Below, in pieces: positions 35,971-49,700 of a DNA stretch of 64,000 bases. How positions within the stretch are numbered: the stretch's first letter is position 1; every line of letters starts with the position of its first letter. The stretch is from Toxotes chatareus. Its lineage: Eukaryota > Chordata > Actinopteri > Toxotidae. The notes under the pieces were generated by a model. That model was given only the letters and a program-made list of their open reading frames with translations. It did no database searches and was not told the DNA's origin. The stretch is from contig CM028893.1 of NCBI GenBank assembly GCA_016801885.1, positions 6,833,950 to 6,897,949 on the forward strand, written 5' to 3'. The translations under genes and the position numbers were made by a program.

Positions 35971-38900
35971 GGATATTGTCCTGAAGGTTTTCTCTTTCTC
36001 TAGGACATAATCTTTAGTATTAAGACAATTTAATTAGTTGAATTCCCTTATCGTTATTAAGATCCCATTTTCTACTTTGTTGTGTTCAGTTTGGCAACTT
36101 TGCATTCAGATCCTGTAATTTGGTTTAGCTCTAATTTTGCATGTTATCTTTTTTTGCTTTGTTTCTTTGAGGTAAGACATCCTGGGGCTTTAAATCTTAC
36201 CTGCGCTAATTAGTAATCATTGGTATTTTTCACTGTACCTGCTTGAATTCTTATATTTTTACAAATAAGCACAAACAATGTATTACAATATGCTTTTAAC
36301 TTTATTTCCAGCTTGTGAAATTTGTCACATCTCATTCCCCCAACATTACTCTCCACTGTGAGATGCCTTTCAAAGCTAAAGAAAAACAAATGATAAAACG
36401 GCATTAAAGAATCAGCCGTATGTCTGGTAGGATGAGTCTTTCCAAGCACTCCAAAATGAAATGGTGTCAGAGCTGAACATCATACAGGCCATATGTGCAG
36501 GCAGGCTTGGCACGAGTGGCCAACTGGAGGGTCCGTCTGTCTTTCTTCGAGTCCCAATTGGTGGGCTCAAAAGCCTATTCTGGGCTTCAGTCCCTCCAAA
36601 AGTCCATGTCCTACGGGGTACTGCCTGCACTTAATATAGACTCCACAACAACACAATACTAAACATATCTGTTATTCCAACGGGAGATTATGACTTGCAA
36701 AGCATAGAGACATGAGCCAAATGCCAGCCATGTTATTAGTCCATCTTATTAATTAGGCTAGACCTGAAAATAGACAGGAACAATAGTGATTTGCATAGAG
36801 TAACATTGGCTTATCTGCAGTGGCTTAAGTTATTATCAGTATCGGTTATGTCAACTAACATTCAACCTTGGAAAATCATGGAAAGAAAATGTCAACTGGA
36901 TGGTCTGCATCTATGCAGTGTGCAAGGCTGACACCAAGTGGTTGTACAGAGACAATGGTGTTTTCACACACTCATTCAGGCTGTGGGCGTGGATATAGTG
37001 GACAGATGTACTTGCACCGTTTATTGTATTGTGTAATTTTCTTGTTTTATTTTAACTTCCATGAGAATGAGTCTCAGTACATGCTTTTACCTGTTATAAT
37101 CTAACATTTCTCATAAATCAAGATCAAGTCAGACATCAGTGTGTGCATATCCACTGGGCAGATCACACTTTTTCAGTGTTTATTTAAATTGCTTGTTTAG
37201 TCCAAGCAGCAGTCCAACACCCAAAAATATTCAGTTTATTATTATTATAGAAGACTAAAAACTTGAGAAGGTGGAAACCTTCTGAATTTTTAGCAGATCT
37301 GCTTTCGGTTAGATTAAAAGATATTTTCCACATTGTTTAGATTAAAAAATGACATTGGATCAGCATGGAGAACAAGTAAATGGTGGTTTGATAGTTGGAT
37401 GGTTAACATAAAATAACAGAATGCATGACTTATATTCTATAATTCCCTTGATGTTGGCAAATGTGTATTTAGGATTACTTGTCAGTAGTGGATTTTTTGT
37501 TCCCTGAGAAATTGCTTGTATATAGATTCTTCTCTATAGATTGGATGGCAGGTAATTTTCCTTATATTTAATCAACATTAACTATGCACAAGTAAAAAAA
37601 ACAACAACTGCCCTTTGTTTGATGAGCTAAAAATGAGAGTATCCCCAGGGAAAATGAAAGTGACCTCACATCATAAACCTGCTGATAGGCTATACACTTC
37701 GGTATGCTTCACTGCCACCATGACACGCATCCTTGCACAGAAGGTGCCCCAAATCCCTCGAGGTGCTTGTATAGTCACCAGTGCTGTGTCTCTGTACACG
37801 CTGACCGATAAAGAGCCACTGTTATCTTCAGATAGCAGGCGCTGCAGCTGAATAATTTATGGAGCCATTCCAACACATTGACTCAGAAAACGACACACAC
37901 CCACAGAGGGCAGGGAAGTGGTAAAGGGTTCGACACGTGTCTCTGGAGGGGTGTGTGTGGCTTTGTGCCAGGTTTTGCTTGTTTAGAAGTGTGTATTTTC
38001 AGGGCTGTGTACTGGTGTCTATACCTGCAGCTTTCTCCTACCAGTATGCATTGTATTTTGAATTTCTCATACTTTTTTTTTTTTTCCCAAGTTAGATTTT
38101 TTTTTTATTTCTTCTCTAAAACTGGATGCTACATTGGCCTTAATGCCACAGTCCATTTAACAAGTGGAAGAGGGAGCAAGTGTGAGAGAGACCAGGCAAA
38201 TGTGAACTGATAGACTGTCTGCACTATTCGTTTTCATTATGCTGAGTTGCCTTTTCCCAAGAGCTTTGTCAATTACCCATTTAAAAAGTGCTGAACCCTT
38301 ATTAATGCAATAATTAATACTGGTGTGTAATTGAAGCACGAGAATGAACAAACGCTGTGATTGACACATAATTGTATCAGCAAGATTGTTAGGTGGGTGT
38401 TAGACCTGTTTTTCATTATCTTGTGTGACCTTTAGATTAGCCTTTGCAACTGAAGCTGTTGATACTTATAATTTGAATAAGCCAGTTGCATGCTGCAGGT
38501 GTAGGACTCCTTAACGTACAAGGAAAGAAGCTTCTCTTAGTGCAGGCTTATATAAAGAAGTTATAGACACTTTTCTTTTCTGAAAAATCTGACACTGATC
38601 TTAGCTTTCACATGGCCGGTATGGTCTCCCTCCTATCTGATTACTCGGCCATGGGTCGAGAGGTGATTGTATCGATTTCAAGTCAGCTTAAATAAATAAA
38701 TGAACAACCACTATTTCCGCAAGAATGCCATTATGGAGCGCTCGTGTTTCAAAACAAGAATGAAATTAGATCCAGGATTTAGTGATACATACTTCTCCAA
38801 GATGAGCCTACATCCTCCATCTGTAAATACTGCATTGCAGTTTATTTAATCCACAGGGCTCTTTCCCCTCATGCATTCTGCTAATTTTAGCCGCCACTTT

Positions 38901-41330
38901 GGAGGACAAGGTCATGGTGGATGGTGGGTGTGTGAGAAATTGGGAAGAGGAAGCATGTGTGCTGGAGGGAGGCATAGAGACAGGGTGGGTTTCTGACCAC
39001 CAGGACTTTGAAGGCCGGGAAGGAAAGATGGCATCGAAAGCAGTAACTCATTTCAAGCTATTGCAACAGAGAATAATAAGCACTCTTGGCACTGTATGGC
39101 TCCAACCTGTGACAGCAGATTTTACAGGGTGCAGTGGCTGTAGCTATTGTGTGTGTGTGTGGTTAAAGTTTCATGGGTGGGCTAGGATGAGGCAATAATC
39201 TGAAAAAGTTTAGAAATCCAAAAATTTACTGCTTCCCTTCTTTGTTTTGGAACACATTATTTATGCATTTATACCATCTTGACAAGGCAGTATTAACAAA
39301 ACAAAACAGACAAAAAAGAACACCGACAATACAGGATTTTTTTTTTTTTTTTTTTATTTCAAATGAACAACTCTAAGCCTGTGAATCCCCAGGCTTCACC
39401 ATGGAGCCATCATATAAGCACAAGGCCATTTATGTGAACAGGCCTAGTATACTGCAATGGAAATTTGAGCATCGAGGCAAAAAATAAAAAATAAATAATA
39501 ATGACTAATACATACAATGGGGATAAAGGGTTGCTTCTTATCTAGATAATGAAAATCTAATATGTTTTCTGGCTGCTGTCCACCTCTCCCATCTTATCTT
39601 AGTGTTTATATTATACAAAGAGGAATTAAAACAGGCAGATACCCATGTGGATTTCATTACCACCTCTAACAATGATTACATGGAGGCGTAAGAGTAATAT
39701 TTTAGTTTCCAAAAGATTTAACATACAGGAAGCTCTCCTCAACTGCTGCATCTCTAAGCATTAACATTACACTTGAGTAATAAAGGCAGTTAGTGAACTC
39801 TACTTACTAATGTAGTGGAGAACATTCAAGAAATAAAAGAGCTGATTTCATGTTATGCTGCTGATGTTGCTGTGCAGCAACCTCCTTTGCTATGGGTAAT
39901 GGGCTTCTTTAATGGGCTATTGCATTATCCTTGCAAGGTTTTTTATGGAAATGCGGAGCTTGTTTCAAATGAGCTCGTTGTCTTGAATGTGTGTCTTCCA
40001 TCATTTTATACTGAGACAGCAGGGTTGTTAATATTCCTTTAGCTTTTCCAAAACCACCTGCAACACCGAGACAAAAAGGCGAGAGTCACAGTTGGCCTTA
40101 ATGGGTCAGAGGACAAGAAGGTGTGCCGAGTTTGTTTACTAAACATAGCTTATACCCAGTTTAATGCAGGTTTTCACAATGCAAATCAAAAATGTCTTCT
40201 GACTTTATTAATACTTTTTTTTTTAAATAGAGAAACAATGAGTATTGTATTTGCAAGGGATCCATGAGTCCACCAAAATCAGTATCACAACACCTAAATG
40301 TCTGTGTTCCCCTGTCAATACTATGCCCATTTTTTTGCATGTAGTACTTAATTGTATTGCTGCTGCTGTTCATGTAAAACTTTCTAAGCAATGTTGCCTG
40401 CCAACAGTTTGTCGCAAACTTTCCTGTGCGCACTGACAGCCTGGGATCACAACAACTCTAGCCAACTTCTCCAAAGCTGGCTGAGTTGCTGCTTTGAGAT
40501 CACTTCTTTGCTTTGCTAAGCAAAGTCTTTGCTGCTTGTGCTCACAAGCCTAGTGTGCATAGATGTCTTGGTTTTCATTAGCTGGTGAATGGATGCCTGG
40601 TGGTATCAGTTACCTGTGAGGCTGCCTGTGTGCATAGGCTGACTGCTAATTTCTGCACATATATGCTGCTGTCATTTGCATGTGTACAGAGGGTTTCCAC
40701 TGGTGTTAAATTACTTTCTTAGTTGCTGTGCATATTTTTCTTTTGGTTGTTGTTTGTGCTTCAGGATGTTTTCATGCTGTTGATTCACCTATCGTGGTGA
40801 AATATTACTCATGTTTGAGCATCAGGAATATGTGCTGGTTTTGCACGTTTCTCTCTACTATGTTTCCTGTTTTGGGGGATTTGTTCTTGGCTGAGTGCAC
40901 ATTCAGGTCTCGAATGAAGGGTAATCTTGTATGTTGGGTTCTTAGATGTAAACATGACCTCTGTGTTGCACCCAACCCATTGACAAAATAATTTTTTCTG
41001 TTGTATTCTGTAATTTGGTTTGATGAGAATGCATTCAAAGGATTTGGTGTATTCACATTTTGGCATTCACATTTCAGCAAATCATTAAGAAAAAATAAAC
41101 TCTGTGTTGATGTGAGAGCTTGCGTCATTAATTAATCTTGTCATGTGTTGTTTTGTTCTTGGATGACCACATGGCAGCTGTTGCCTGTCCAACACAACAC
41201 AGTCTGTATCCAGTGCAGCTTTTGGAAGGGAAATCTAGTGTTGCTCAGTCTCCGTCATGCTGATCTTGGTGTGTATTTTCAGGTACACAAGGTCTGATCC
41301 TAGATGCCAAATACTAAATATGTGCGTACT

Positions 41331-41350
41331 TATAATATAATATAATATAA
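41331..41350. repeat. (TATAA)4 pentanucleotide repeat
   Basis: Four perfect TATAA units in tandem. Confidence 0.9.
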
Positions 41351-42550
41351 TGTAACTCTAAATCCATCCCACGTAAGCCAGCTGTGTGAATTGATTTCAG
41401 AATACATTAAAGCAAATTGCTTCTGACATAATCGATAGGTGTCTGTTTTAGAGGAACGATGAAGATTTAAGTGTGTAAGGAATCCACAAGCTCAGTCGTA
41501 TATCTCATATACAAACCACACAGCACCTCAAAGTCTACGTTCAGCAGCTAATGTATGTGGATTGTATTTCAGTCATTTCTCATGGATTGACTTGAGCGGG
41601 GCAGATAATCATAACTGAGAATGATTAGATGGAAAGTGTAATCCACCCTTCCCCCCAAACTACATTCAGATTTGTTCTCTCTTTGCTGTGTGCATGAGTT
41701 ATGTGCTGTAACATGCTTGAATAACTGTATAACAATGAGGTGTGATAAGAAGTTAATCTTAGCATGTAATTTTAAGTGATTGAACACCTACATAGCAAAA
41801 CAAGTCTTTCACCTTTGTAATTAGAGAGACTGAGAGAAGGAACGAGGGAGACGATCTCCACCTCCTCTCAGCCGGCCCGCCCCCCTCAGTACTGATTTTG
41901 ACTTGATCGCCTTCAACCCTGGTCTTGACTCAAAAGTCAACTGTACCTGGAGTTGACTAGTACTCAACTGCGGTGGTCTTGAATATCAGTGAGCTGCAAC
42001 AGCTTCTTGTATATAAATTATTCAGTACATTGGGGACGAGGTTTTCAGGCCTGGATGTGACTGTACCTCAGGATGTGCAAACCTGACTAGTCACAGAATG
42101 CATATCATACCGAAACACTGCGGCCAATCTGTTCGTTCATTTCAATCAGGCGCGTGTCTCGGCCTGCTGGGAAAGGATGGCTCTGTTCCCAGCGCTCTGT
42201 CCAAGCCCCCCCTTTGTCTTCTCAGGTACAGAATATGCCTTGCCCATCTCAGGGGAAGCTATTAGATTTAGCATTGCTGTCTCCCCTCAAGCATAACCAT
42301 CTATCACCGCGCAGTAATTAATGTTATGTGCATTTAAATGTAAGCTTAAGAAAAATCATTTGCATATAATGTTCATAAATTTTTGACACTTTACTATGGG
42401 TCGTAACATAAATAAAAGGATTGCTGTGAGTAGTGCTGACAGAAACGTATTCTGGAAAACATTAACACTGCAGTAATAGATTCAGGGTAGTAAAGTGTAT
42501 GTAATGACTGTGCTGTGGTGTGCATTTCAACCAAACACTTAAGCACTGGA

Positions 42551-42569
42551 TTTTTTTGGGGGGGGGGGG
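42551..42569. repeat. T7G12 homopolymer junction
   Basis: Seven T followed by twelve G. A 12-G run can form intermolecular quadruplexes and often causes sequencing errors, so its length is uncertain. Confidence 0.85.
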
Positions 42570-43261
42570 TATGCCAACAACTGCCCTACACTTAGACTCA
42601 TGTGCCATATCAGTTTTATCTGACATTAATAATTGTCTTGTTGATTAAAATGATTAAAACCAATTTAGTGCACACAGTGTTCAGAGGGCAGGGCCAGCTA
42701 GAGGACAATGCCTGTGGAGCTGAGAGTTTCACTGATATTTCTGGCTCACACTATGTCTGACTCCCTGAAGAGTGTCCGCTTGCTGGCGCAGTGCTCGAAG
42801 TTTTGATAAATCTGTTGGTTTTGCCAACCGCTGGGTTCCTTGCTGCCATCTTAAAACCCCCATGATGTGGTGGTGAACATCCCCTAACACACTAAGCTGA
42901 GATGGTGGAAGTGGTGACCTGGTAAACATCAGCATGTTAACATTTTCCTTCCTGTACTGTTAAATCTGACTCGACATTCAATGCCAGTCCTATTCTTACA
43001 GAGGTGGTTTAAGACTTTTTGAAGATGCTGATAAATTGAAGCTACAGATTCTTCTTGTGACATTGTGACAGTCATCTGTTGGAGCGAGTGAACATGTACA
43101 GGATGCGTGTGTCTTGAAGGTTTTCATGTGTTTTGAGAGGCTCGAGGAGTATGATCAAAGGGCTCCTCTGTGAATTGTCTCTCCTCTTCCTCTGATACTT
43201 GAATAAAATACGTATGGTCCTTTAACTTGAAACAAAAGCCACCGTGTCTTCCAGCAATTCT

Positions 43262-43310
43262 CTCTGTGTCTCTCTCTCTCTCTCTCTCTCACTCTTTCAC
43301 TCTCTCTGCT
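43262..43310. repeat. (CT)n pyrimidine tract
   Basis: A CT-rich run that ends a few bases before CTTCACAG at 43316. It could serve as the pyrimidine tract of a splice acceptor there or be a promoter-proximal CT repeat. Confidence 0.85.
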
Positions 43311-43316
43311 TCACAG

Positions 43317-43474
43317 AGCGATCCTTGCTCTCCTCTTCATCCTCCTCCTCCTCCCACCCCCTTTCACACTCTGTTGATCAGCTCAGGAAAGGGAAAGTGC
43401 TTGTGTGAAACCTGAGGATCACTTGCAGACTGAGGAAGCAGAGAGAGCGTGCACATCGTGTTGTAGCCTTCAAG
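43317..43474 (+). other. kcnip4: Candidate non-coding 5' exon of kcnip4
   Basis: Bounded on the left by a long CT tract with CTTCACAG (ends 43316) and on the right by CTTCAAG/GTAAGA, a strong donor at 43475. If spliced to 44283 it would place the ATG at 44285 two bases after the junction, so the segment would be 5' UTR. If entered from the 29.6-kb exon in phase 1, the frame reaches a stop within the exon, which argues against a coding cassette. It may instead be a first exon with its own start site inside the CT-rich stretch. Confidence 0.35.
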
Positions 43475-44282
43475 GTAAGATGATGGTCAGAGGGACAGTT
43501 GATAGCAGTTAGCCTTTTGCATTGGACCTCAGTGTCTGTGCACTGAAGGATATGAAATTGGGATTCTTAGAGCACTTAAGTCAGAGTGGCTGAACGATGT
43601 TCGAAACTTTTGCTCTTGAAATGGGACCTTCAAGGGGATTGTAATCATAGTACTGAGTGAGGTAGGGTATCGCTCAAGTCATATTTTATTTACTAGTGTC
43701 ATAAAATCTTGTTTGTTTTACTGTGGGATGATTTTCTGGAGACAATCAGGATGTTTGTTGTTTCAGTTTGAAAATTTATTAGTGTGAGGCTGATTGGAAG
43801 TAAAGGATCATTGCAGGCTGGTTTGCATTAAGACAATCTGCTTGGTGTGTTTTGTCTACCGTCCCTAGTCCCCTCTTGAAACAACATCTTGGGACACATA
43901 AGGCAAGCATTTTCCATTTCCAAAAGGGCAAGTTGAAATGTCTTGCATTTCATTATGGTCATGCATAACTGGGGGCAAAAAACATTCCAGATTAGCATAT
44001 TTTCTGGAGTGCATTACCTCAACTTATGACAGTTTGTTGTGCATGCTGCAGTGCCTGTAGTTATTTGTCTGAATGTTTACCAGAGGCTGTTAAGAGGTCA
44101 TCGTTTGAATTATGAGGCTAATAATAATCACATCTGTGTGAGAATACAGAATTATATTTACTGCAATGTTAGAGCCCTTTCAGAATTTATTTCCCAAATA
44201 ATTAGGCCTATTTTTGCACAGGATTTATTTTAAAGTCACTGGAAATAATGGCACACTGTATTTCACAATAGTGAGCTTCCAG

Positions 44283-44423
44283 CCATGTGTACACCGAGCA
44301 AGAGAACCCAGTGGAGGGAGGACCTGCAGCACTTCCGTAAAGACCATGGCTTCTCCAAGAAAGTCCTGCTCAACTGCTGTCTTGTGCGGCGCATCATCAC
44401 CTGGGCCTCCCCAAACCCCAAAG
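44283..44423 (+). CDS. kcnip4: KChIP-type N-terminal exon (CCLV motif), kcnip4 candidate
   Basis: A GC-rich 141-nt stretch in AT-rich DNA, bounded by TTCCAG and a GTACAA donor, phase 1 in and phase 1 out. It codes for ATGTGTACACCG... (MCTPSKRTQWREDL) and ends FSKKVLLNCCLVRRIITWAS then PNPKG. The second half resembles the KChIP3 N-terminal exon as I remember it (LSRQALMRCCLVKWILSS): S-[KR]-x-[AV]-L-x-x-CCLV-[KR]-x-I. The paired cysteines are the palmitoylated type known in KChIP2 and KChIP3. Its phase fits the 29.6-kb exon, so it could be a cassette, or the ATG at 44285 (G at -3) could start an alternative isoform. The acceptor pyrimidine tract is weak, favouring the second reading slightly. 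Confidence 0.62.
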
Positions 44424-46085
44424 GTACAAAAAACAAACACAGAATACACAGAACCTGGATGATTTATTCCACGAGTCAGATTTATGATTAATTGGTTCTC
44501 TATAATTGGGCAACTACTTAGTCTTGTCTGCGTTGTTTTTTGCAGGTCTGTGTTTTGTATTTAACACTAATTAGATACCATAATTTCCTTGAGGAAGAGA
44601 AAGTGTTTGGCTAAGTACTGAATTTTTATGGATGTATAGATTGCCAACAGACCTGTACGTGGTGGGTTTGGCTGCTAGGGTGGATTGCTGAGGACAAACC
44701 ATGACTGTAGAATGTAAAGCTGATATCAAACTAGTAAGCTGAAGAAATGTCAGCTCCAAATGTGTTCAGGGTATATTAGAAGTACAGCCTGCACTTAAAG
44801 AGCACTGCAGAGAAATGTGTGTAAACTAATTACACATATTTGAGATTGAATTTTGAAGTAACAATATCCTCTCGTTAGCCGTACCTTTTTTTTTTTGCCT
44901 GACTTTAGACCACACAACGTCGGACACAGAAGCCATCGACTGTACAATCCACAAGCCGCTCTGGCTGTCAACACCATTTGAAACATATTAATGTGGTATT
45001 GATCAGTCATGCTTTCACCTTTTATGGGAACACCAGGATTTAGGATTTTACTGGAATGAAAAATGATCAGAATGCACCACAGTGCATTCACAGTCGACAG
45101 CTCTAGGAAATTAATTCACTTTGAACCGAGATCACTATTGATCACTTCTCAGGTTATATATTCACAATGGCCACATAGGCTTATAGAAAGATTTATAGCT
45201 GAATTTCTTTGCCACTGAAACAGGCACTAAAATACTGTACAGAGAGAAAACACTGGTCTGTCATTGGCAAATGCCATTATATCACCTTTCAATACATTCA
45301 ACCGTGAATTAAGCCCCCTGTCTCATTTTAGAACGTTATTTCAGTGCATATTTTTCCTGTTTTTGTTGTAGTTTTATGACAGAATTCTGATTCTGATTTT
45401 TTTCAAAATATAAATAAATAAGACCTTTATTTGGACTTCTTCTCTCTCTCTCATTTGGTCTTATGTGCATTTCAGTTTTTTAGGGGCAGTGGTGATGAGA
45501 GCTGGGTGTTGAGAGGAAGTTTTTCCAGTTGTTGTTATATCTTGATGTTGTGGCAGAGTGTTTATTGGGCCACTGTAAAATGCATGCAGATTGAGATTGC
45601 AGTTTCTCTCCGGAACAGTTTTAATTCTTGCCGGTTATTAGTTACACTTCCTCAGTTCCCATGATTGTGCCATATCACAGCAACATGTCATGCATAACTA
45701 TGAAACCTGGAGCTTTTAGTAATTGGCAGGTGCTGTCCCACATTTAAATGGCTTGTCAGTCGTTAAGACAAATGGGTTGTGTTGGGGTATGATTTAGGAT
45801 GCTATTAAACAGTCATGAATGTCACTGTAGGGATTCCTAAATGACGTCTGCAGTGAAGAGTTTTTCTGCAGGGGAAAAAAACAGCAACAGAAGGACTCCA
45901 AAACAACTGTTCTTGTCATGAATAAGAGAAATGAAATTATGCATATTCACCTCCTGTGGAAAAAGAGAAAGCTTTTCTCATTTTGTATTGATTAGATTGG
46001 TGTCAATGGGGCAGGTGCAGCTTCTAGATCACATAATCAGTGTAGTTTCTTCTTGTACTTAGCCTTTGGTTGGCCTCTCTCTGCT

Positions 46086-46104
46086 TGTGTGTGTGTGTGT
46101 GTGT
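46086..46104. repeat. (GT)n microsatellite
   Basis: About nine GT units. Confidence 0.9.
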
Positions 46105-46706
46105 CTGTGCACCTTCACAGTTGTCATTTGAATTTATCCCTCTAATAACATGCAAGCTGGCGGCCACAGCTGGAGCTACACCGGGACCCAGGTGTTTCTG
46201 TCAGCCACATTTGAATTAGACAGAGTGTTTGTTTAGACTTTCATTCTTTTCACTGCTCCTTTTTCATTGGAAACATGCTGCCTTCATCCCAGGGCAGGCT
46301 GCATTTTCATACCTCTTTAGCTCAAGGTAGCTGAAACAGGAACACAGTGATACACAGCACTGGGAAAAGCAATAACTTTTCACAATGGCATTGCAGCAAT
46401 GGAATTTCCAACCTTTTACCAAGGTTTTCTTTGTGTAATATCTGTATTTAAAATGGTCATCAACTGTGAATTAGATTGCACAATGTAACACGGTAATAAT
46501 AACATAATTTGGATTTGAGGCCTCTTCTGCAAGCATATGTTTATATGTTTTAGTCGTAGGTGTTCTTGTCATTAGGTAGCGTCTGAAACTAATAATTTTA
46601 TCCCCTGGTGTTGCCCAGAATAACCTCCCAGCATGCAGATGATCACACTATAAGCCTGCCAGGTGGCAGTGGTAGCCTCCGGATGTTCGAACAGCCTCCA
46701 GAAAAT

Positions 46707-46726
46707 GAGCATGCTCACGAGCATGC
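46707..46726. repeat. Palindromic GCATGC pair
   Basis: GAGCATGCTC is a perfect 10-bp palindrome, followed after AC by GAGCATGC. A third GCATGC lies at 46631-46636. Confidence 0.8.
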
Positions 46727-49700
46727 AGGTGTGTCTAGAAATACACAAGCCCCATGTTGTGTCCCCGGGACAGACGTCTGCTCTGAGAGGGCGTTTTGCG
46801 AAATACCTGCTGTCTCTATGACGCACTCAAATGGGTCATTTGTGTTTTCCACAGAGCAGAATGGTGACATAAAGTACTGTGTCCCTAAATCTTTTGGCCT
46901 GTTTGTGCATTTCATTTATCATACTCAGATACATCTGTTACATTCATCTGATGAACTAAAAATAGTTTTATTTTTAATTTCTTAAGATTTTTTTTGCAAC
47001 TTGATGCCATAATTTGCATTTGTAATGCTGCTTTTAGAATTTCTGATACTTTTATTGACATTTCATTGTAAAAATCCATCATTGTACCTCATCTTTACCT
47101 CCACAAGAGGGCAGCAAGCTACAGAACAAATTTCTGACAAAGCTCATGTACTGTTTGCTGCATTCAGAGCAGTTTAGCAGCTTTTTGAAAATAAAGTTTA
47201 ATTTAGCCAATTTAAATGTGGAGTAACTTAAAAGAGTCATTTTATTTAGTTAAGAGAATATCACATAATATGAATTATTGTATATAATTTGCTCCAGTAG
47301 TGCCTGAAAAACATCAAAAGAACAACATTAAGCCTGTAGGCTGTATAAAGATGACAAATGTGGATTCTTACTAATGCGGCATACTGCAGTTGTTTACCTG
47401 GCTTTATCATATTTAATTTTGACAGTTATTTACAGTACAAGCATAGACACAATATCAATATGAGTGCAGTCCAAAATAATCCAATAGAAAAACCCTGCGA
47501 GATAACACTCCCCCGAACACATCACGTCTTTTAAGACTCCTGTAGTGATACTGTCATAAATTCTGTGAATGCCTGCACTGCAGTAGTAACTCAGTGGCCC
47601 CACATGCACTCGCTATAGCTTGGATGTGGGTCTTTGCTGATAGTGGCACAGCACAGTATAAAAATATGATGACAGGGAAATGTGAATATGGAAGCTCCAC
47701 TGGCATTGTGCTTTGTGGCTGGACATCCAACACTTAGAGTAGATCACATCAGTGTTCATCAAAAGCAAATATCTCTTGTGGGATTTTTTTTTTTGGCAAA
47801 TTCTTCCACAGTTGGATGCATTTTCAGCTGAGACATGATGGAGAGTTGTTTAGTGTCCTACTTGTTTTCTTTCTCAGTGGATTGTACATGTAATTATTGT
47901 GTGTTTTACGATAGTGTTGAACACGTAGACATTTCACCCGGACAGAGCATATTTCTCAGGGGAAAATCCACAGTGCAGTACCATTTAATTCCAATCTTAG
48001 ACAGTGCATCTTTACACTCTCTAGCTAATACTTTACCCAGATCTGCCAGATCGACATAGCTTTAGACATGCAATCTGGACATTCTGTTTCCCAGTTTCTC
48101 CCTTATATATATCCACTTACATGGGCCACTGCTCTCCATGGCTTTACCTATTCAAGGAAATGCAGCAGAATGCACCTTGAGACTGCATTTCAGGGTCATG
48201 TCCTTCAAAGAGCACCGAAATGGCTAGAAAACTGATTTAGTTCTGCTTTGGCCAAGTCAACAGTAATGAATCCTCATGAGGAAGTTGTAAATTCAATATG
48301 TGTTCAGAAATCCACTTTTGTGGTCAGACTCAGAACACAAGCTTTTTAAATTCTACACACGTTAGAATGGATTTGTGATTACTTGCCACCTTTCTTTCTC
48401 ATTGTCACTTCTGTATCGCAAAGCCTCTCCTCACCGATTTAAATTTAATTGCTGAGAGTTTGCTCCCAGCATGATACCACCTCCAACAGTTTGACGTCAT
48501 GTTGAGAAGCACAGCCAAAAGGCCCCTTAAAAACTTGAGAAATAATGCCAGTCGTCATGATGCTCTATTTTGAGGAACATGTTAAATATCATTAAGAGAG
48601 TCCTGGGGTGTATGACCTTCGTGAGTATAACTCTACGCACTGATGTAGTTTTTGAATGAGAAATAGGCCTATAGTTTTAGGCCAAATGCCTGTCTTCAGT
48701 AAACCGACTTGCTTTCTATTTTAATCTATTTTCCCGCTCGGTCAAGAGTGCAGGCCTCTGCAGATCTGAGGTGGAAATGGGAAAAGGCAATGATGGATTA
48801 GAGAGGAAGTTGAGGCAGCATGCAGCCTCTCAGTTCGGGAGTAGAGGGGAAGAAGAGCGATTGCCCAGGGACTGCTGGCTGGCTGAGATGCAGACATGTC
48901 CTGCTGTTGTCATTCATTTGATTCATATGTTGTTATAACGGCTGCTGGAGAATGAGGGGAGGGAAGGATCCAACAGTGATACCTTTCCCTGACATTAATC
49001 TCATTCTCAATGCTTTCTAGTACTGGTGACAGCCAGAGAGAAAATACTACACGCTGTTTACAACTAATGGGCTCCAAGATTATGATAGTGAATTTGCAGT
49101 GGCAAGCATGTTTCACATATTGCATCTCTGCATACTGGTAATCTCGCATGTATGTCACTTGCAGAGCACAGGATGTGACAGAAGGTTAGTTGTATTCGTT
49201 TGGACACAATGTGTTTCATAGCAATACAGCCTTTTGGTGTATTTTTATCAGTGTTAAAATAAATATTTGTCATTGCAGGGAATATTTTCATTGTCGTCAC
49301 TACTTTGTTGTTCACAGCAACAAAAGGTTTCCGCTGATCATTGTGCAACGCAGTTAAAACTCTCCCTAACAATTCTATAAATGGCTCAGATATCACCCAG
49401 CTGAAGCACACGTGGTTGGAGAAGCACTTTCCATTATGTCACACAACAGTGAGCCCGGCGTTCTCTTTCCCAGACTTGGCCACGACCTGCACCCCTCTGT
49501 TGATAAATGGGGATTAGCAGCTAACAGCCAGGGATTAGTCGGAGAATAGGCAACCCCAGCAAACCATGTTGTTTGAAAAACACCTTAAAGTAGCCTGTTG
49601 ACAGACAATAACGCTCTCACTCCATCCTGTCAGTTGGATACAGCTAACTGAGACGCTGAGTGCTTCAACACGTGACTGCTCACTGGTCGTTGCTGTAACC

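Larger units (their letters stand above)
29635..44282 (+). other. kcnip4: Inferred kcnip4 intron (first part)
   Basis: Between the first coding exon and the 44.28-kb exon candidate. It contains a perfect hairpin at 31.24 kb, a nested transposon at 32.25-33.76 kb, a SINE/LINE-tail-like repeat at 35.85 kb and simple repeats. KCNIP4 introns are also very long in mammals. No other coding exon was recognised. Confidence 0.6.

Noticed and set aside
38627..38685. CATGGCC ... GGCCATG inverted pair
   Set aside because: Only 7 bp with a loop over 30 nt; expected by chance in a window of this size.
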